Below are positions 48,116 to 56,784 of a stretch of DNA of 64,000 bases, one piece after another. The stretch covers positions 22,431 to 86,430 of the forward strand of contig JAHCII010000009.1 of assembly GCA_026129305.1 (NCBI GenBank), written 5' to 3'. The stretch's first letter is position 1; each line of letters begins with the position of its first letter. The stretch comes from Anaerolineales bacterium. GTDB taxonomy: Bacteria; Chloroflexota; Anaerolineae; Anaerolineales; UBA11579. A program made the translations under genes and the position numbers. Below the pieces are notes generated by a model that saw only the letters and a program-made list of their open reading frames with translations, was not told the origin of the DNA and made no database searches.

Positions 48116-49174
48116 CTAATTGACTTGCAGCAAGCCGCCATCCGCGCGTTCGGCCAATTGGCCGCAGCCCGCTTGGATGTCAATGCCCCGGCGTACGCGT
48201 ACAGTGCACGAAATGCCGGCGTTGTCCAAGATCTGCTTGAAGGCTGCCACACTCTCGCGAGTGGAGCGTTGCCCGGCGTAACCCTGTGTGGGATTGAGCG
48301 GAATGATGTTGACGTGGCAGTTGAGGCCGTGCAATAGTTTTACTAGGCGATCGGCTTCTTCCGGGCTGTCGTTCTGATCCAGGATCAAGGCCCATTCAAA
48401 GGTTACCCGCCGGCCGGTGGCCTCGGTGTATTCCTGGCAGGCGCGTATCAGATCCTTGATGGGGTATCTGTCATTGATTGGCAGCATGGAGGAGCGCAGT
48501 TCGTCTGTGGCGGCGTGCAGTGAGATGGCCAATCCTACTTGTCGCTTCTCCGCCGTGAAACGGCGGATGGCGGGCAGCAGACCCACGGTCGAGATGGTGA
48601 AGCGGCGCGCCCCCATGTTGAAGCCATCCGGATCGCCCAGGCGGTCGATCGCTTCCAGAGTGGCGTCGTAGTTGTGGAAGGGCTCGCCCATGCCCATCAG
48701 CACGACATTGGTGGGGCGTTCGCCGTCTTCGGCCAGCTGGCGGGCGAAGACCAGCACCTGTTCCAGGATCTCGCCGCTGCTTAGATTGCGGCGGAAGCCC
48801 ATTTGCCCGGTGGCGCAGAACACACAGCCCATGGCGCAACCCGCCTGTGAGGAGATGCACAGCGTGCGCCGGTCTTCATAGCGCATCAACACCGTTTCGA
48901 TGTATTGACTGTCGGGCAGACGAAAGAGCACCTTGGTGGTCTGCCCATCTTTGGAATACAGGCGCTGGGCTTCTTCCAGGTGGGTGAAGGCAAAGTTCTC
49001 GGCTAGGTTGTCGCGCAGATCCTTGGGCAGGTTGCTGAAATCTTGAGGTTTCGCCCACAGGTTTTGATAGAGACCTTGCCAGACTTGCTTGGCGCGGTAG
49101 GCCGGCTGTCCCCAGTCTTTTAGCTGTTGAGTGAGCTGGGGCAGGTCGAGGTCGAAGATCAGTGGCAGGGTCAT
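48116..49174 (-). CDS. rlmN: 23S rRNA (adenine2503-C2)-methyltransferase
   Basis: This 352-residue radical SAM enzyme methylates A2503 of 23S rRNA (and some tRNAs). The cluster motif is Cys113, Cys117 and Cys120 in AGCAMGCVFCATGQMG. LMGMGEPFHNYD near 158-169 is the GEP motif, and NIIPLNPTQGYAG near 286-298 and the catalytic Cys in GISCTVRVRRGIDIQAGCGQL near 319-339 are present. Length is typical. The HAD phosphatase lies 6 nt upstream. Confidence 0.95.
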   Translation of the reverse strand: MTLPLIFDLDLPQLTQQLKDWGQPAYRAKQVWQGLYQNLWAKPQDFSNLPKDLRDNLAENFAFTHLEEAQRLYSKDGQTTKVLFRLPDSQYIETVLMRYEDRRTLCISSQAGCAMGCVFCATGQMGFRRNLSSGEILEQVLVFARQLAEDGERPTNVVLMGMGEPFHNYDATLEAIDRLGDPDGFNMGARRFTISTVGLLPAIRRFTAEKRQVGLAISLHAATDELRSSMLPINDRYPIKDLIRACQEYTEATGRRVTFEWALILDQNDSPEEADRLVKLLHGLNCHVNIIPLNPTQGYAGQRSTRESVAAFKQILDNAGISCTVRVRRGIDIQAGCGQLAERADGGLLQVN

Positions 49175-49180
49175 GGCAGA

Positions 49181-49963
49181 CTAAGTCAACGTATCCAGCA
49201 AACTGGCCAAGTCGGGTTCGATAAAGTCGGGCTGCGGCTGCCAGGCTTCTGCCTGGGCGCGGGTGGCCACGCCGGAAAGCAGCAGCGCGGTGCGGCAGCC
49301 GGCGTTGTAGCCTGCCTGCACATCGGTGTCCAGGCGGTCGCCCGCCATTAGGGCCAGCTCCGGCGGCACGCCCAGCTGCTCCAGCGCGCTGTGCAGCAGA
49401 GCCGGCTGAGGTTTGCCAATGACGGTAGGGGCGACTCCGGTGGCGGTTTGTAGGGCGGCCAGGATACTGCCGGCGCCGGGCACTTTGCCTTCCGGCGAAG
49501 GCAGGTTGCCATCCGGGTTGGTGCCAATGAAGGCCGCCCCGGCCTGGATGAGCAGCGCTGCTTGGCGCAGTTTGGCGTAGGTCAGCTCACGGTCAAGACC
49601 CACCACCACCGCCAGGCAGTCGCTCTCCGCCTGCAGGAAGCCGCGCTCTGCCAGAGCTGTCTGCAAGCCGCGCTCACCAATGATGAAGACGCGTCCGCCG
49701 TCTGGATATTGCTTGCTGAGCATTTTGGCGGTTACGCGGGCGGAGGTGTGGATGTGTTCAGGAGCGACCTCAGCGCCGTAGTGGCGGAACTTCTCCTGGT
49801 ATTGCTCAACTGTGCGCGTGGCGTTATTGGTCACAAAGGCATATTGCATGCCGCGCTGAACGATGCGCTCCAGGAGGGTGGGGACATCACCGATCGGTTC
49901 GTCACCGCGCCAGAGCACGCCGTCCATATCCAGCAGCAGGGCTTTGATCACAGGCAAGGTCAT
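49181..49963 (-). CDS. HAD-IIA phosphatase (NagD-like)
   Basis: This 260-residue HAD phosphatase has the catalytic LLLDMDGVLWRG (9-20) with Asp12 and Asp14, FVTNNATR near 44-51 and GDRLDTDVQAGYNAG near 207-221. Members of this group (NagD, NPPase) dephosphorylate nucleotides or glycerol phosphate. The substrate cannot be told. It follows the clpP terminator and precedes rlmN on the same strand. Confidence 0.92.
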   Translation of the reverse strand: MTLPVIKALLLDMDGVLWRGDEPIGDVPTLLERIVQRGMQYAFVTNNATRTVEQYQEKFRHYGAEVAPEHIHTSARVTAKMLSKQYPDGGRVFIIGERGLQTALAERGFLQAESDCLAVVVGLDRELTYAKLRQAALLIQAGAAFIGTNPDGNLPSPEGKVPGAGSILAALQTATGVAPTVIGKPQPALLHSALEQLGVPPELALMAGDRLDTDVQAGYNAGCRTALLLSGVATRAQAEAWQPQPDFIEPDLASLLDTLT

Positions 49964-49989
49964 CAGGGGTGATTATAGTGCGCCAAACA

Positions 49990-50019
49990 AAAGAGCCGAG
50001 GGTTTGCCCTCGGCTCTTT
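49990..50019 (-). terminator. Terminator of clpP
   Basis: A 13-bp stem (49990-50002 with 50007-50019), loop TTTG. On the minus strand it ends in TTT, followed by TGTTTGG. It separates tig-clpP from the HAD gene. Confidence 0.88.
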
Positions 50020-50034
50020 GATAAGCGAGTCAGC

Positions 50035-50643
50035 CTACTTGATCACCGGCTTTTCGAGGACCTGATCCACCAAGCCGTAGTCTACAGCTTGCTTGGCGGT
50101 CAGATACACGTCGCGGTCGGTGTCCTTCTCGATATCGTCGGTGCTCTTGCCTGTGTTCTCAGCCAGGATCTCGTTCAGACGGGCCTTGAGGCGCAAGATC
50201 TCGCGGGCGTGGATCTCGATGTCTGTGGCCTGGCCGCCGCCGCCACCGCTGGCCCAGGGCTGGTGCATGTGGATGGTGGCGTTGGGCAACGCATAGCGGT
50301 GCCCCTTGGTGCCGGCCGAGAGCAGCACGGTGGCGTAGGAGGCGGCAAAGCCGACGGCTACGGTGCTGACCTGGTTCGGGATCATCTGCATCGTGTCGTA
50401 GATCGCCATGCCGGCATATACCGAACCGCCGGGCGAGGAGATGTACATTTGGATGGGGGCTTCTTGGTCTTCATTGCTCAGGTAGATCAGCTGGGCCACG
50501 ATCAGATTGGCGGTGTGATCTTCGATAGGCGTGCTGAGCAGGATAATGCGGCGCTTGAGCAGCAGGGAGTAGATATCAAACGAGCGCTCGCCGCGACCGG
50601 TGGTTTCGATGACCATCGGAATGACAGATTGCGGATTGAACAT
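50035..50643 (-). CDS. clpP: ATP-dependent Clp protease proteolytic subunit
   Basis: ClpP is the chambered serine peptidase of the Clp proteases. The 202-residue protein keeps the triad: Ser102 in GFAASYAT, His127 in IHMHQP and Asp174 in EKDTDRD. An Ala-Ser-Gly5 stretch (131-137) follows the His, a Gly-rich variant of the handle region. The ATG at 50643 has AAGGAAG; the longer frame lacks one. It lies downstream of trigger factor as in many bacteria, but clpX does not follow. Confidence 0.95.
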   Translation of the reverse strand: MFNPQSVIPMVIETTGRGERSFDIYSLLLKRRIILLSTPIEDHTANLIVAQLIYLSNEDQEAPIQMYISSPGGSVYAGMAIYDTMQMIPNQVSTVAVGFAASYATVLLSAGTKGHRYALPNATIHMHQPWASGGGGGQATDIEIHAREILRLKARLNEILAENTGKSTDDIEKDTDRDVYLTAKQAVDYGLVDQVLEKPVIK

Positions 50644-50675
50644 GGTGTCTTCCTTTCGTGCTTGCATAGCTATTG

Positions 50676-52079
50676 TTATTCTTCTGTCGCCTTTTCTTCG
50701 ACAGGTTCCTCGCTATTCTTGGTTTTCTTTGCGGCTTTGTCCGGAGACTGGCCCTGGGCAGTCAGGCGCAGGCGTTCCAGCGTGCGCCGGATGACTTCTT
50801 CGGACAGGGTGCGGTTGACCAAACCTTGCAAGTTATCCTTGGAAAGCACGCGCTTCATCTGGTCTTCAGTCAGGGTTTGGCTCAGGCGCAGGACGCGCTC
50901 TTGCACCAGACCTTCCACCTCGTCGTCGCCGACTTCAATTTCTTCTTGCTTGGCGACTTCCATGATGACCAGAGATTTTTTGAGGCGCTCTTCCACTTCT
51001 GGAGTTACTTCTTCTTCCAATTGGTCGAAGGTGATGTTGCGGCTCTTGAGGTAAGTGTCCAGATCCATGCCGCGGGCGGCCAGGTCTGGCCCCATGTCCT
51101 CAATGTGGTGGTGGATTTCGTGGTGCAGCATCTGGGAGGGGAACTTAACTTCGCTCTCGGCTACCAGTTTTTCCACCACTTGGGTTTCATAGGCGCCTTC
51201 TGCCTCACGCCGGAAGCTCTCGGTGAGCTGGCTTTCGATCTCGGCGCGCAGGTCTGCCAAAGTTTGGTAGCTGCCCACAGACTGGGCAAACGCATCGTCC
51301 AACTCCGGTAGTTGGCGGTCTTTGATCTCTTCGAGCTTGAGTTTGAAGCTGGCGGTTTGCCCGCGCAGGTCCTCAAAGTCGGAATCCTCGGCAAAAGTGT
51401 GCTCGAGGGTCTTCTCGTCACCGGGCTTCAACCCGAGCAGTTCTTGCGAAAAACCCGGGTAAGGCCACTCGCCCTTCGTGTCGGTGTCTGGCGCCTCAAC
51501 CATCACAGGATAGCGGCGCTCGTTGAGCAGCGTGGTGTCGCCATCCTTCTCCGGGGTCTTGCGCTCTGCGCTCAGCAGAATGTAGGCGACGTCGCCAGCC
51601 TGCACCGGGCGTTCCACAGGGGCCATGATCGCGTTTTGCTCACGCAGGTTCTTGAAGACATTGTTGATGTCTTCTTCTGTGATCGGCTTGTCTTCAAAGG
51701 GCAGGCGGATCTTCTGATACTTGCCCAGGGTAACTTCGGGGGAGAGCGGTACGCGGATCTCGAAGATCAGCGGGTCTTTGTCTTCGTGGACTTTTTCCAA
51801 AGTGCCAGAACTGTAAGGGCGGATCCCGCTCTCCTCGATGACCTTGGGGTACATCTCGTCCAGCACAATCTCGATCGCTTCGTCTTTGATGGCCTCAGGA
51901 CCAACTTGCTTTTCAACTACGCTAAACGGCGCCTTGCCAGGGCGAAAGCCAGGGATCTTTACGCGTTTAGCGATCTTGCGGGCCGCTTTTTGGCGCGCAT
52001 TTTCCAAGGTTTGCTTTTCGACCTCGACCGTGAGATGCATTTGGTGGTCGTCCAGGGGCTTCTGTTCGATTTTCAACAA
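50676..52079 (-). CDS. tig: Trigger factor
   Basis: This 467-residue ribosome-bound chaperone has the N-terminal ribosome-docking GFRPGKAPFSVVEKQVG near 46-62, the peptidyl-prolyl isomerase region with PVQAGDVAYILL near 157-168, and the helical C-terminal arms. The tail is Lys/Glu-rich. The start is TTG, with AAGGA upstream; the first two codons are TTG TTG and either may be used. The clpP gene follows by 32 nt. Confidence 0.93.
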   Translation of the reverse strand: MLKIEQKPLDDHQMHLTVEVEKQTLENARQKAARKIAKRVKIPGFRPGKAPFSVVEKQVGPEAIKDEAIEIVLDEMYPKVIEESGIRPYSSGTLEKVHEDKDPLIFEIRVPLSPEVTLGKYQKIRLPFEDKPITEEDINNVFKNLREQNAIMAPVERPVQAGDVAYILLSAERKTPEKDGDTTLLNERRYPVMVEAPDTDTKGEWPYPGFSQELLGLKPGDEKTLEHTFAEDSDFEDLRGQTASFKLKLEEIKDRQLPELDDAFAQSVGSYQTLADLRAEIESQLTESFRREAEGAYETQVVEKLVAESEVKFPSQMLHHEIHHHIEDMGPDLAARGMDLDTYLKSRNITFDQLEEEVTPEVEERLKKSLVIMEVAKQEEIEVGDDEVEGLVQERVLRLSQTLTEDQMKRVLSKDNLQGLVNRTLSEEVIRRTLERLRLTAQGQSPDKAAKKTKNSEEPVEEKATEE

Positions 52080-52172
52080 AGGATTCCTTAAGCTATGGCA
52101 AGAATGCGTGGATTATAGCATGGCGGTATTTTGGGCTGTGTCAGAGCTTTGTTAGATTGTGTGCGAGCATGA

Positions 52173-52178
52173 GATACT
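52173..52178 (+). promoter_or_regulatory. -10 candidate of the hydrolase gene, leaderless spacing
   Basis: GATACT ends 6 nt before the ATG at 52185. A TTGTTA at 52149-52154 is 18 bp upstream and may act as -35. Confidence 0.45.
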
Positions 52179-52184
52179 AGCGGC

Positions 52185-52940
52185 ATGAAGTTCAAGACCT
52201 TTGGTGATGCGAAACTTCCCAGCATTGTGCTGCTGCACGGTGGTGGCTTGTCATGGTGGGCGTATCAAACCGTAGTGGACGCTTTGCAGGCCGAATACCA
52301 CTTGGTGCTGCCGGTGATTGACGGCCACGGCGAAGATGGGGAAACCACTTTTGTGAGCATTGAAGACTCGGCCAGGAAGCTGATTGCCGAGATAGATGCC
52401 GAGCTGGACGGCGAAGTGGCCTTAATTGGCGGCCAATCCCTCGGCGCGCAGATCGCCGTGGAGCTGCTCTCCACGCGACCCCAAATGGCGAAGCGCGCAT
52501 TGATCGAGAGCGCCTTGGTGTATCCGGTGCCCGGGATCGCTTTGCTCTCGCGTGTCAGTTATGGCATGGCCTACGGGCTGATCAAGCAGCGCTGGTTTTC
52601 CAAGGCGCAGGCCAAGAGTTTGTTTCTGCCCGAGAGCATGCACGAACAGTATTACCAGGACAGCCAGCGCATGTCCAAGCAAACCTTGCTGAATATCAGT
52701 GCCAGTAACGGGAATTACGCGCTCAAAGAAGAACTGCTGCAGCACAGCCGGGCCAAAGCCTTGGTGGTGGCCGGCTCGCGTGAGTTGGAGATCGTGCGCC
52801 GCTCGGCGCGCCGCCTGCACGAAGTGTTGCCGGTCAGCGAGCTGTACCTGGCCCCGCAAATGGGGCATGGCGAACTGAGCTTGGCCCACCCTCAGATGTA
52901 TGTCAGCTTGTTGCGCCAGTTTGCTAAAAAGCTGAGCTAG
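52185..52940 (+). CDS. Alpha/beta hydrolase
   Basis: This 251-residue single-domain hydrolase has LLHGGGLSWWAYQ at 16-28 and the nucleophile Ser85 in GGQSLGAQ. VVAGSRELEIVRRS near 196-209 and GHGELSL near 228-234 fit the acid and His positions. There is no signal peptide. The substrate is unknown. It is divergent from trigger factor. It differs clearly from the hydrolase at 1.6 kb, so the two are not recent copies. Confidence 0.87.
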   Translation: MKFKTFGDAKLPSIVLLHGGGLSWWAYQTVVDALQAEYHLVLPVIDGHGEDGETTFVSIEDSARKLIAEIDAELDGEVALIGGQSLGAQIAVELLSTRPQMAKRALIESALVYPVPGIALLSRVSYGMAYGLIKQRWFSKAQAKSLFLPESMHEQYYQDSQRMSKQTLLNISASNGNYALKEELLQHSRAKALVVAGSRELEIVRRSARRLHEVLPVSELYLAPQMGHGELSLAHPQMYVSLLRQFAKKLS

Positions 52941-52985
52941 TCATATGTGGCTTCAGGTGCAGCCTCTCGTTTGTTGCACCAATCT

Positions 52986-53651
52986 TTATCCTTGCCTGCG
53001 CACTATTTCTTCGATCCAAATCGGGGCGAAAGGCGAGGTGCAGCCTTTGGGTACCGGGTAGTCGCGGTAGACACCCAACTTCTCGCCGATGGCGATGGCG
53101 CGCGGGCGGTGCTGGGGATGGTTGATGCCAATTTCGGCCAGAGCAAAATTCATGGTCCACTGCGCATCGGGGGCCGCCGCAGCCATCTCCTGTTCGATGC
53201 GGTCCAGTAAGGCCGGAATATCCAGCGTGTCTGGAGCTTTAACAACCCTTTGCGAGGTCAGGTTCCAGCCGGCGCGGCTGGCCATGGGGTGCTCGTCCAT
53301 CATCCATTTCTGCCGCAGGGTTTCGCTATCTGGGTGTATCTTAACCACGTAAGAGTTGATCCAGTCCGCCAGGCGGGCATGTTTCACTGAGCGCACCATG
53401 GTGTCCAGCTCATCTGCACTGAGTTCTTTGGGTTTGATCAGCAGCATGGCCAACATTTGGGCATCGAAGTTTTCCGTCTGCCAGAGTTCCAACGCCAGGG
53501 CATGGTTGGTCTTAATCCGTTTGGCGAGGATACGCAAATCACCCAGTTTGACGCCGAATTGATTGTCCCAAATTCCATTCTTGGTATTGAGCGCCTTGGT
53601 TTTGGAGTCGCTCAGTGATTCGAGTTCTTTGAGAATTTCTTTGGCGGTCAT
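52986..53651 (-). CDS. DNA alkylation repair protein (AlkD-like)
   Basis: This 221-residue protein is built of HEAT-like helical repeats, as in AlkD glycosylases that remove alkylated bases. Visible blocks: GVKLGDLRILAKRIK near 33-47, LAMLLIKPKELS near 68-79, ASRAGWNLTSQRV near 124-136 and WTMNFALAEIGINH near 165-178. The ATG at 53651 (MTAKEI) overlaps the upstream stop as ATGA and is preferred to the longer frame. AlkD activity is a family inference; some relatives lack it. Confidence 0.88.
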   Translation of the reverse strand: MTAKEILKELESLSDSKTKALNTKNGIWDNQFGVKLGDLRILAKRIKTNHALALELWQTENFDAQMLAMLLIKPKELSADELDTMVRSVKHARLADWINSYVVKIHPDSETLRQKWMMDEHPMASRAGWNLTSQRVVKAPDTLDIPALLDRIEQEMAAAAPDAQWTMNFALAEIGINHPQHRPRAIAIGEKLGVYRDYPVPKGCTSPFAPIWIEEIVRRQG

Positions 53652-54040
53652 GTGAGTATGATCCTTCTTGATAGATGTGCGAAGAGCCATATGACCCCAA
53701 CTCGCACCATTGCATTCGCCCAGAGCACTGGATTGGATCCGTTGAGGAGCATATCGTACAGCTCGACCGCCGCGGTGGCAGCATGAAATACGATGAAAGT
53801 CCAGATAATGAGCCTCAATGACTGTGGGTCCTGGAGCTTGCGCGCGCCAAAAGATAAAAATGCGATCGCTATTTCAGCAGCTCCTAAGAAATACGCGATC
53901 AGTTGCGCCTGTGGTGGTAATTCTATCCCCGCGGTTGCCGGTATCATCCTGGGGGCGAAGATCAGCACCAAGCCCGCGGCCAGGGTAATTGCATGCAGCA
54001 CAAGCCAGGTGTTTAAAAGACCTCTGTTTGAATCTAACAT
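53648..54040 (-). CDS. Four-helix membrane protein (DoxX/DUF4345-like topology)
   Basis: This 130-residue protein has four hydrophobic segments (about 10-27, 41-58, 70-86 and 103-120). The layout resembles DoxX- or DUF4345-like small membrane proteins, but I see no defining motif. The ATG at 54040 has GGAGAG upstream, and the open frame above it runs into the tRNA gene. It overlaps the AlkD start by 4 nt, so the two are translated together. It lies 42 nt from the 3' end of tRNA-Leu on the same strand. Confidence 0.78.
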   Translation of the reverse strand: MLDSNRGLLNTWLVLHAITLAAGLVLIFAPRMIPATAGIELPPQAQLIAYFLGAAEIAIAFLSFGARKLQDPQSLRLIIWTFIVFHAATAAVELYDMLLNGSNPVLWANAMVRVGVIWLFAHLSRRIILT

Positions 54041-54082
54041 TAGGGTCTCTCCACGTTTGCCATTGTGTTGTATCTTGTCCTG

Positions 54083-54164
54083 TGGGGAAGGAGGGACTCG
54101 AACCCTCACGCCTTGCGGCACATGATCCTAAGTCATGCTTGTCTGCCAGTTCCAACACTTCCCC
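54083..54164 (-). tRNA. tRNA-Leu (TAG)
   Basis: The 82-nt gene folds with acceptor GGGGAAG/CTTCCCC, a D arm with TGGCAGACA, anticodon stem CATGA/TCATG with loop CTTAGGA (anticodon TAG), a long variable arm (GTGCCGCAAGGCGT region) and T arm GAGGGTTCGAGTCCCTC. The discriminator is A and CCA is not encoded. A long variable arm and A73 fit tRNA-Leu. A TATAAT on the minus strand (54179-54174) is 9 nt upstream. Confidence 0.96.
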
Positions 54165-54173
54165 GGCTGCGAG

Positions 54174-54216
54174 ATTATAGCAAGAAAGCGCTGAGACAAG
54201 CTGGCTTGAGTATAAT
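54174..54216. promoter_or_regulatory. Divergent -10 elements for tRNA-Leu and the 54.2-kb gene
   Basis: TATAAT on the minus strand (54179-54174) serves the tRNA. TATAAT on the plus strand (54211-54216) serves the gene at 54238. The -35 regions are weak for both. Confidence 0.5.
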
Positions 54217-54237
54217 GCCGCCCGGTATGGAGAACTT

Positions 54238-54654
54238 ATGGGACGTGTGATCCGCACAGAAAGCCTGGCCAGCGAACGTACTCGGCTGATGAAAGCCATG
54301 ACGCTCGCCGTGAGGGAGTTGGCAAAACTAGGCGCTTTTAACAGCGAAGCGCGCGACTTGGCGGCTTTCCTGGTGCTGGCCCTGGACGGGATCGCCGATA
54401 CGATCGAGCGCAGCGTGCAGCCCTGGGAGAAGCGGGATTTCTGGCTGAAGGCCGACCGCTTCCGCATGGAATGGGCCTGGGTGGAAACCCTGCGCCGCGA
54501 GTTGCGCAAAACGGTGCTGGCAGAGGATGCGGGGGAGGTCGCCTTTCATCTGGCTTCATTGGGCCAGCGCTTGAAAGATGTACAAGTGTCCGAACGGCAC
54601 CGGCTGGGGACGCCATGGAAGGGCGCCTGGGCGCAGCTGACCTCCCAGAAGTAG
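54238..54654 (+). CDS. Hypothetical helical protein
   Basis: This 138-residue protein is helical and rich in Arg, Leu and Trp, with no recognised family. GGAG lies 5 nt before the ATG, in a 5' leader of about 17 nt. There is no signal peptide or membrane segment. The response regulator gene follows after 54 nt, so it may share a transcript with the phosphate-sensing genes, but nothing in the sequence links it to phosphate. Confidence 0.75.
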   Translation: MGRVIRTESLASERTRLMKAMTLAVRELAKLGAFNSEARDLAAFLVLALDGIADTIERSVQPWEKRDFWLKADRFRMEWAWVETLRRELRKTVLAEDAGEVAFHLASLGQRLKDVQVSERHRLGTPWKGAWAQLTSQK

Positions 54655-54708
54655 GCGGCGCGTGGCGCGCTTGTATCCGGTCACCAAGAGCAGGTAAGAT
54701 GAAGGCAG

Positions 54709-55419
54709 ATGCGCCCGAAGATCCTTGTTGTTGAAGATGATGCTGCCATTCAAGATGCGCTGGTCTACAACCTGACCCAGACCGGCTACCAGGTGCTGAC
54801 CGCCCGCGATGGCGTGCAGGCGCTGGCCATCGCGCGCGGTGAGCAGCCTGATCTGGTGGTGCTGGACTTGATGCTGCCAGAACTGGATGGTTTTGATGTC
54901 ACCCGCGTGTTGCGCAAGGAGAGCAGTGTGCCGATCCTGATGCTGACCGCGCGTGATGATGAAATCGACAGGGTGCTGGGCTTGGAACTGGGGGCTGATG
55001 ATTATCTGACCAAGCCTTTTTCCATGCGAGAATTCTTGGCGCGCATTAAGGCCATGCTGCGCCGCGTGCAGTTGGGCCGCGAGGGGGCCGGCGAAAGTAC
55101 CGCAGCGGTGAGCACACAGGATCAAATCGTTTCCGGAAATCTGCAGATCGATTTGACCCGCCATGAAGCCCGTCTGGGGGATGCAGTCATCGAACTGAAG
55201 CCACAGGAATTTGATTTATTGCTCTTCTTTGTCCAAAACCGCGGCCGCGCCTTCACCCGGGAGCAATTGCTGGAGCAGGTTTGGGGTTGGGAATTTTCCG
55301 GGGGAAGTCGGACGGTGGATGTGCATGTGCGCTGGCTGCGCGCCAAAATTGAGCAGGATGCTGATGCGCCTACCCGACTGGTGACGGTACGTGGGCTGGG
55401 ATATCGCTTTGAAGGCTAG
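54709..55419 (+). CDS. phoB: OmpR/PhoB-family response regulator
   Basis: This 236-residue regulator has a receiver domain (1-120) with the acidic pair Asp10-Asp11, phospho-acceptor Asp53 in [11 protein letters not shown], and Lys near 102 in YLTKPFS. A winged-helix domain (about 140-236) follows, with [18 protein letters not shown] and TVRGLGYRF. It is 2 nt upstream of its histidine kinase. The pstSCAB genes next door, and the Pho-box-like repeats before pstS, make a PhoB/PhoP role very likely, though the name rests on context. Confidence 0.93.
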   Translation: MRPKILVVEDDAAIQDALVYNLTQTGYQVLTARDGVQALAIARGEQPDLVVLDLMLPELDGFDVTRVLRKESSVPILMLTARDDEIDRVLGLELGADDYLTKPFSMREFLARIKAMLRRVQLGREGAGESTAAVSTQDQIVSGNLQIDLTRHEARLGDAVIELKPQEFDLLLFFVQNRGRAFTREQLLEQVWGWEFSGGSRTVDVHVRWLRAKIEQDADAPTRLVTVRGLGYRFEG

Positions 55420-55421
55420 CC

Positions 55422-56672
55422 ATGTTTGCGGGTCGCTTTAGCTGGCGGCGCTTCGCCGCTTTTCTGCTGCTCCAATTCCTTCTAGTTCTTATTGTCTATG
55501 TGGCGCGGCAGCCATTGGTCTCCGTTTCGTCCGGTCCTTCATGGCTGAGCTTGGGGCTGGTGGCCTTAGTCGTACTGACCACTGCCGGCTTGGCTGCCTG
55601 GCGGCAAGAAGGCAGGCCGACGCCCGTGCGGCCAGAGACGCCGCTTAATCCCGACGAGACCACCCTCGGCCAGCGGCAGATATTTGAGCATTTGAAGGTA
55701 GGCCTGGTATTGGTCGACATGGATGGAGAAGTGCGCATAGCCAATAAAGCTGTGCAGCAGCTTTTTTCTCTCAGCTCTCAAGAGGCGCAGGCAGGCAGCT
55801 TGCCGCACTTGTTGCGCCACTATCGTTTTGTGGACCTGTGGCGGCGCAGTAGGGAACTGGGGTTGCCGCAAACGCTTACCGCTGAGGTACCCCAGAGTAG
55901 GCGCTATTTGAGCGCCACAGTCTATCCACTCTCTGGCGATATGCAGGGCCAGGCGCTGATGCTGTTTGAGGATGTGAGCGAGTTGCTGCGTCTGGAAACC
56001 ATCCGGCGTGATTTCGTGAGCAATATATCGCATGAGCTGCGCACACCGCTGACCTCGCTCAAGGCCCTGACGGAAAGCCTGCGGGCAGGCGCCTTGGAAG
56101 AACCAGAAATGGCGCGGCGTTTCTTGGGCCATATTGAAACCGAAGTGGATGCCTTGTCTGAGCTGGTCTCGGAACTTTTGGAACTGGCCCGCATCGAGTC
56201 CAAGCAAGTGCCGCTGCAATTGCAACCCACCGATGCCGCCGCCGTCGTGCAGCGCAGCCTGGAACGCTTGCGTTTGCAAGCGGAGCGCGCCGGGGTGCAG
56301 CTGGAGGCGGATTTGGATACCGGCGCGGCGCAGGTGATGGCGGATGCTTCCCGCTTGGAGCAGGTTTTGGTGAACTTGATCCAAAATGCGATCAAGTTCA
56401 CTTCTAAGGGTGGCCGCATTTCACTGGCCCTGGGCCGCGGGGATGGCGTGATGGAATTTTCGGTCACAGACAGCGGGATGGGTATTTCCGTCGAGGACCA
56501 GCCGCGTATCTTCGAACGCTTTTACAAGAGCGACCCGGCCCGCAACAAAACAGGCACCGGCCTGGGGTTGGCCATTGCCAAGCACGTGGTTGAAGCGCAC
56601 GGCGGACGCATAGGTGTACAAAGCCAAGAAGGCAAAGGCAGCCGCTTTTACTTCACCATTCCTCTGATCTAA
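55422..56672 (+). CDS. phoR: PhoR-like sensor histidine kinase
   Basis: This 416-residue kinase has two membrane segments (about 10-28 and 40-60) with a very short outside loop, so it probably senses through the Pst transporter rather than a periplasmic domain. A PAS-like domain (about 85-185) follows, then HisKA with His204 in [11 protein letters not shown] and a HATPase domain with [10 protein letters not shown] and [18 protein letters not shown]. It phosphorylates the response regulator encoded 2 nt upstream. Short-loop PhoR kinases are common in bacteria. Confidence 0.93.
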   Translation: MFAGRFSWRRFAAFLLLQFLLVLIVYVARQPLVSVSSGPSWLSLGLVALVVLTTAGLAAWRQEGRPTPVRPETPLNPDETTLGQRQIFEHLKVGLVLVDMDGEVRIANKAVQQLFSLSSQEAQAGSLPHLLRHYRFVDLWRRSRELGLPQTLTAEVPQSRRYLSATVYPLSGDMQGQALMLFEDVSELLRLETIRRDFVSNISHELRTPLTSLKALTESLRAGALEEPEMARRFLGHIETEVDALSELVSELLELARIESKQVPLQLQPTDAAAVVQRSLERLRLQAERAGVQLEADLDTGAAQVMADASRLEQVLVNLIQNAIKFTSKGGRISLALGRGDGVMEFSVTDSGMGISVEDQPRIFERFYKSDPARNKTGTGLGLAIAKHVVEAHGGRIGVQSQEGKGSRFYFTIPLI

Positions 56673-56686
56673 TTGCAGAATTTTTG

Positions 56687-56725
56687 TTAACAATCCCTTA
56701 GCATGGTTTTTCCATTGGCTTAAAG
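56687..56725 (+). promoter_or_regulatory. Pho-box-like direct repeats upstream of pstS
   Basis: Four hexamers resembling TTAACA start at exact 11-bp intervals: TTAACA (56687), TTAGCA (56698), TTTCCA (56709) and TTAAAG (56720). The first two match the Bacillus PhoP-box pattern TT(A/T/C)ACA with 5-bp spacers, apart from one base. Two -10 candidates follow near 56748-56757. This fits activation by the phosphate response regulator encoded just upstream. Confidence 0.65.
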
Positions 56726-56784
56726 TGGGGCTGCTAACATGCTGCTGTATGTATAACCCCACTTTTCCCTTAGGAGGAATCCCC

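Noticed and set aside
49969..51054. 361-codon plus-strand frame over clpP and tig
   Set aside because: It crosses the clpP terminator and two well-supported minus-strand genes.
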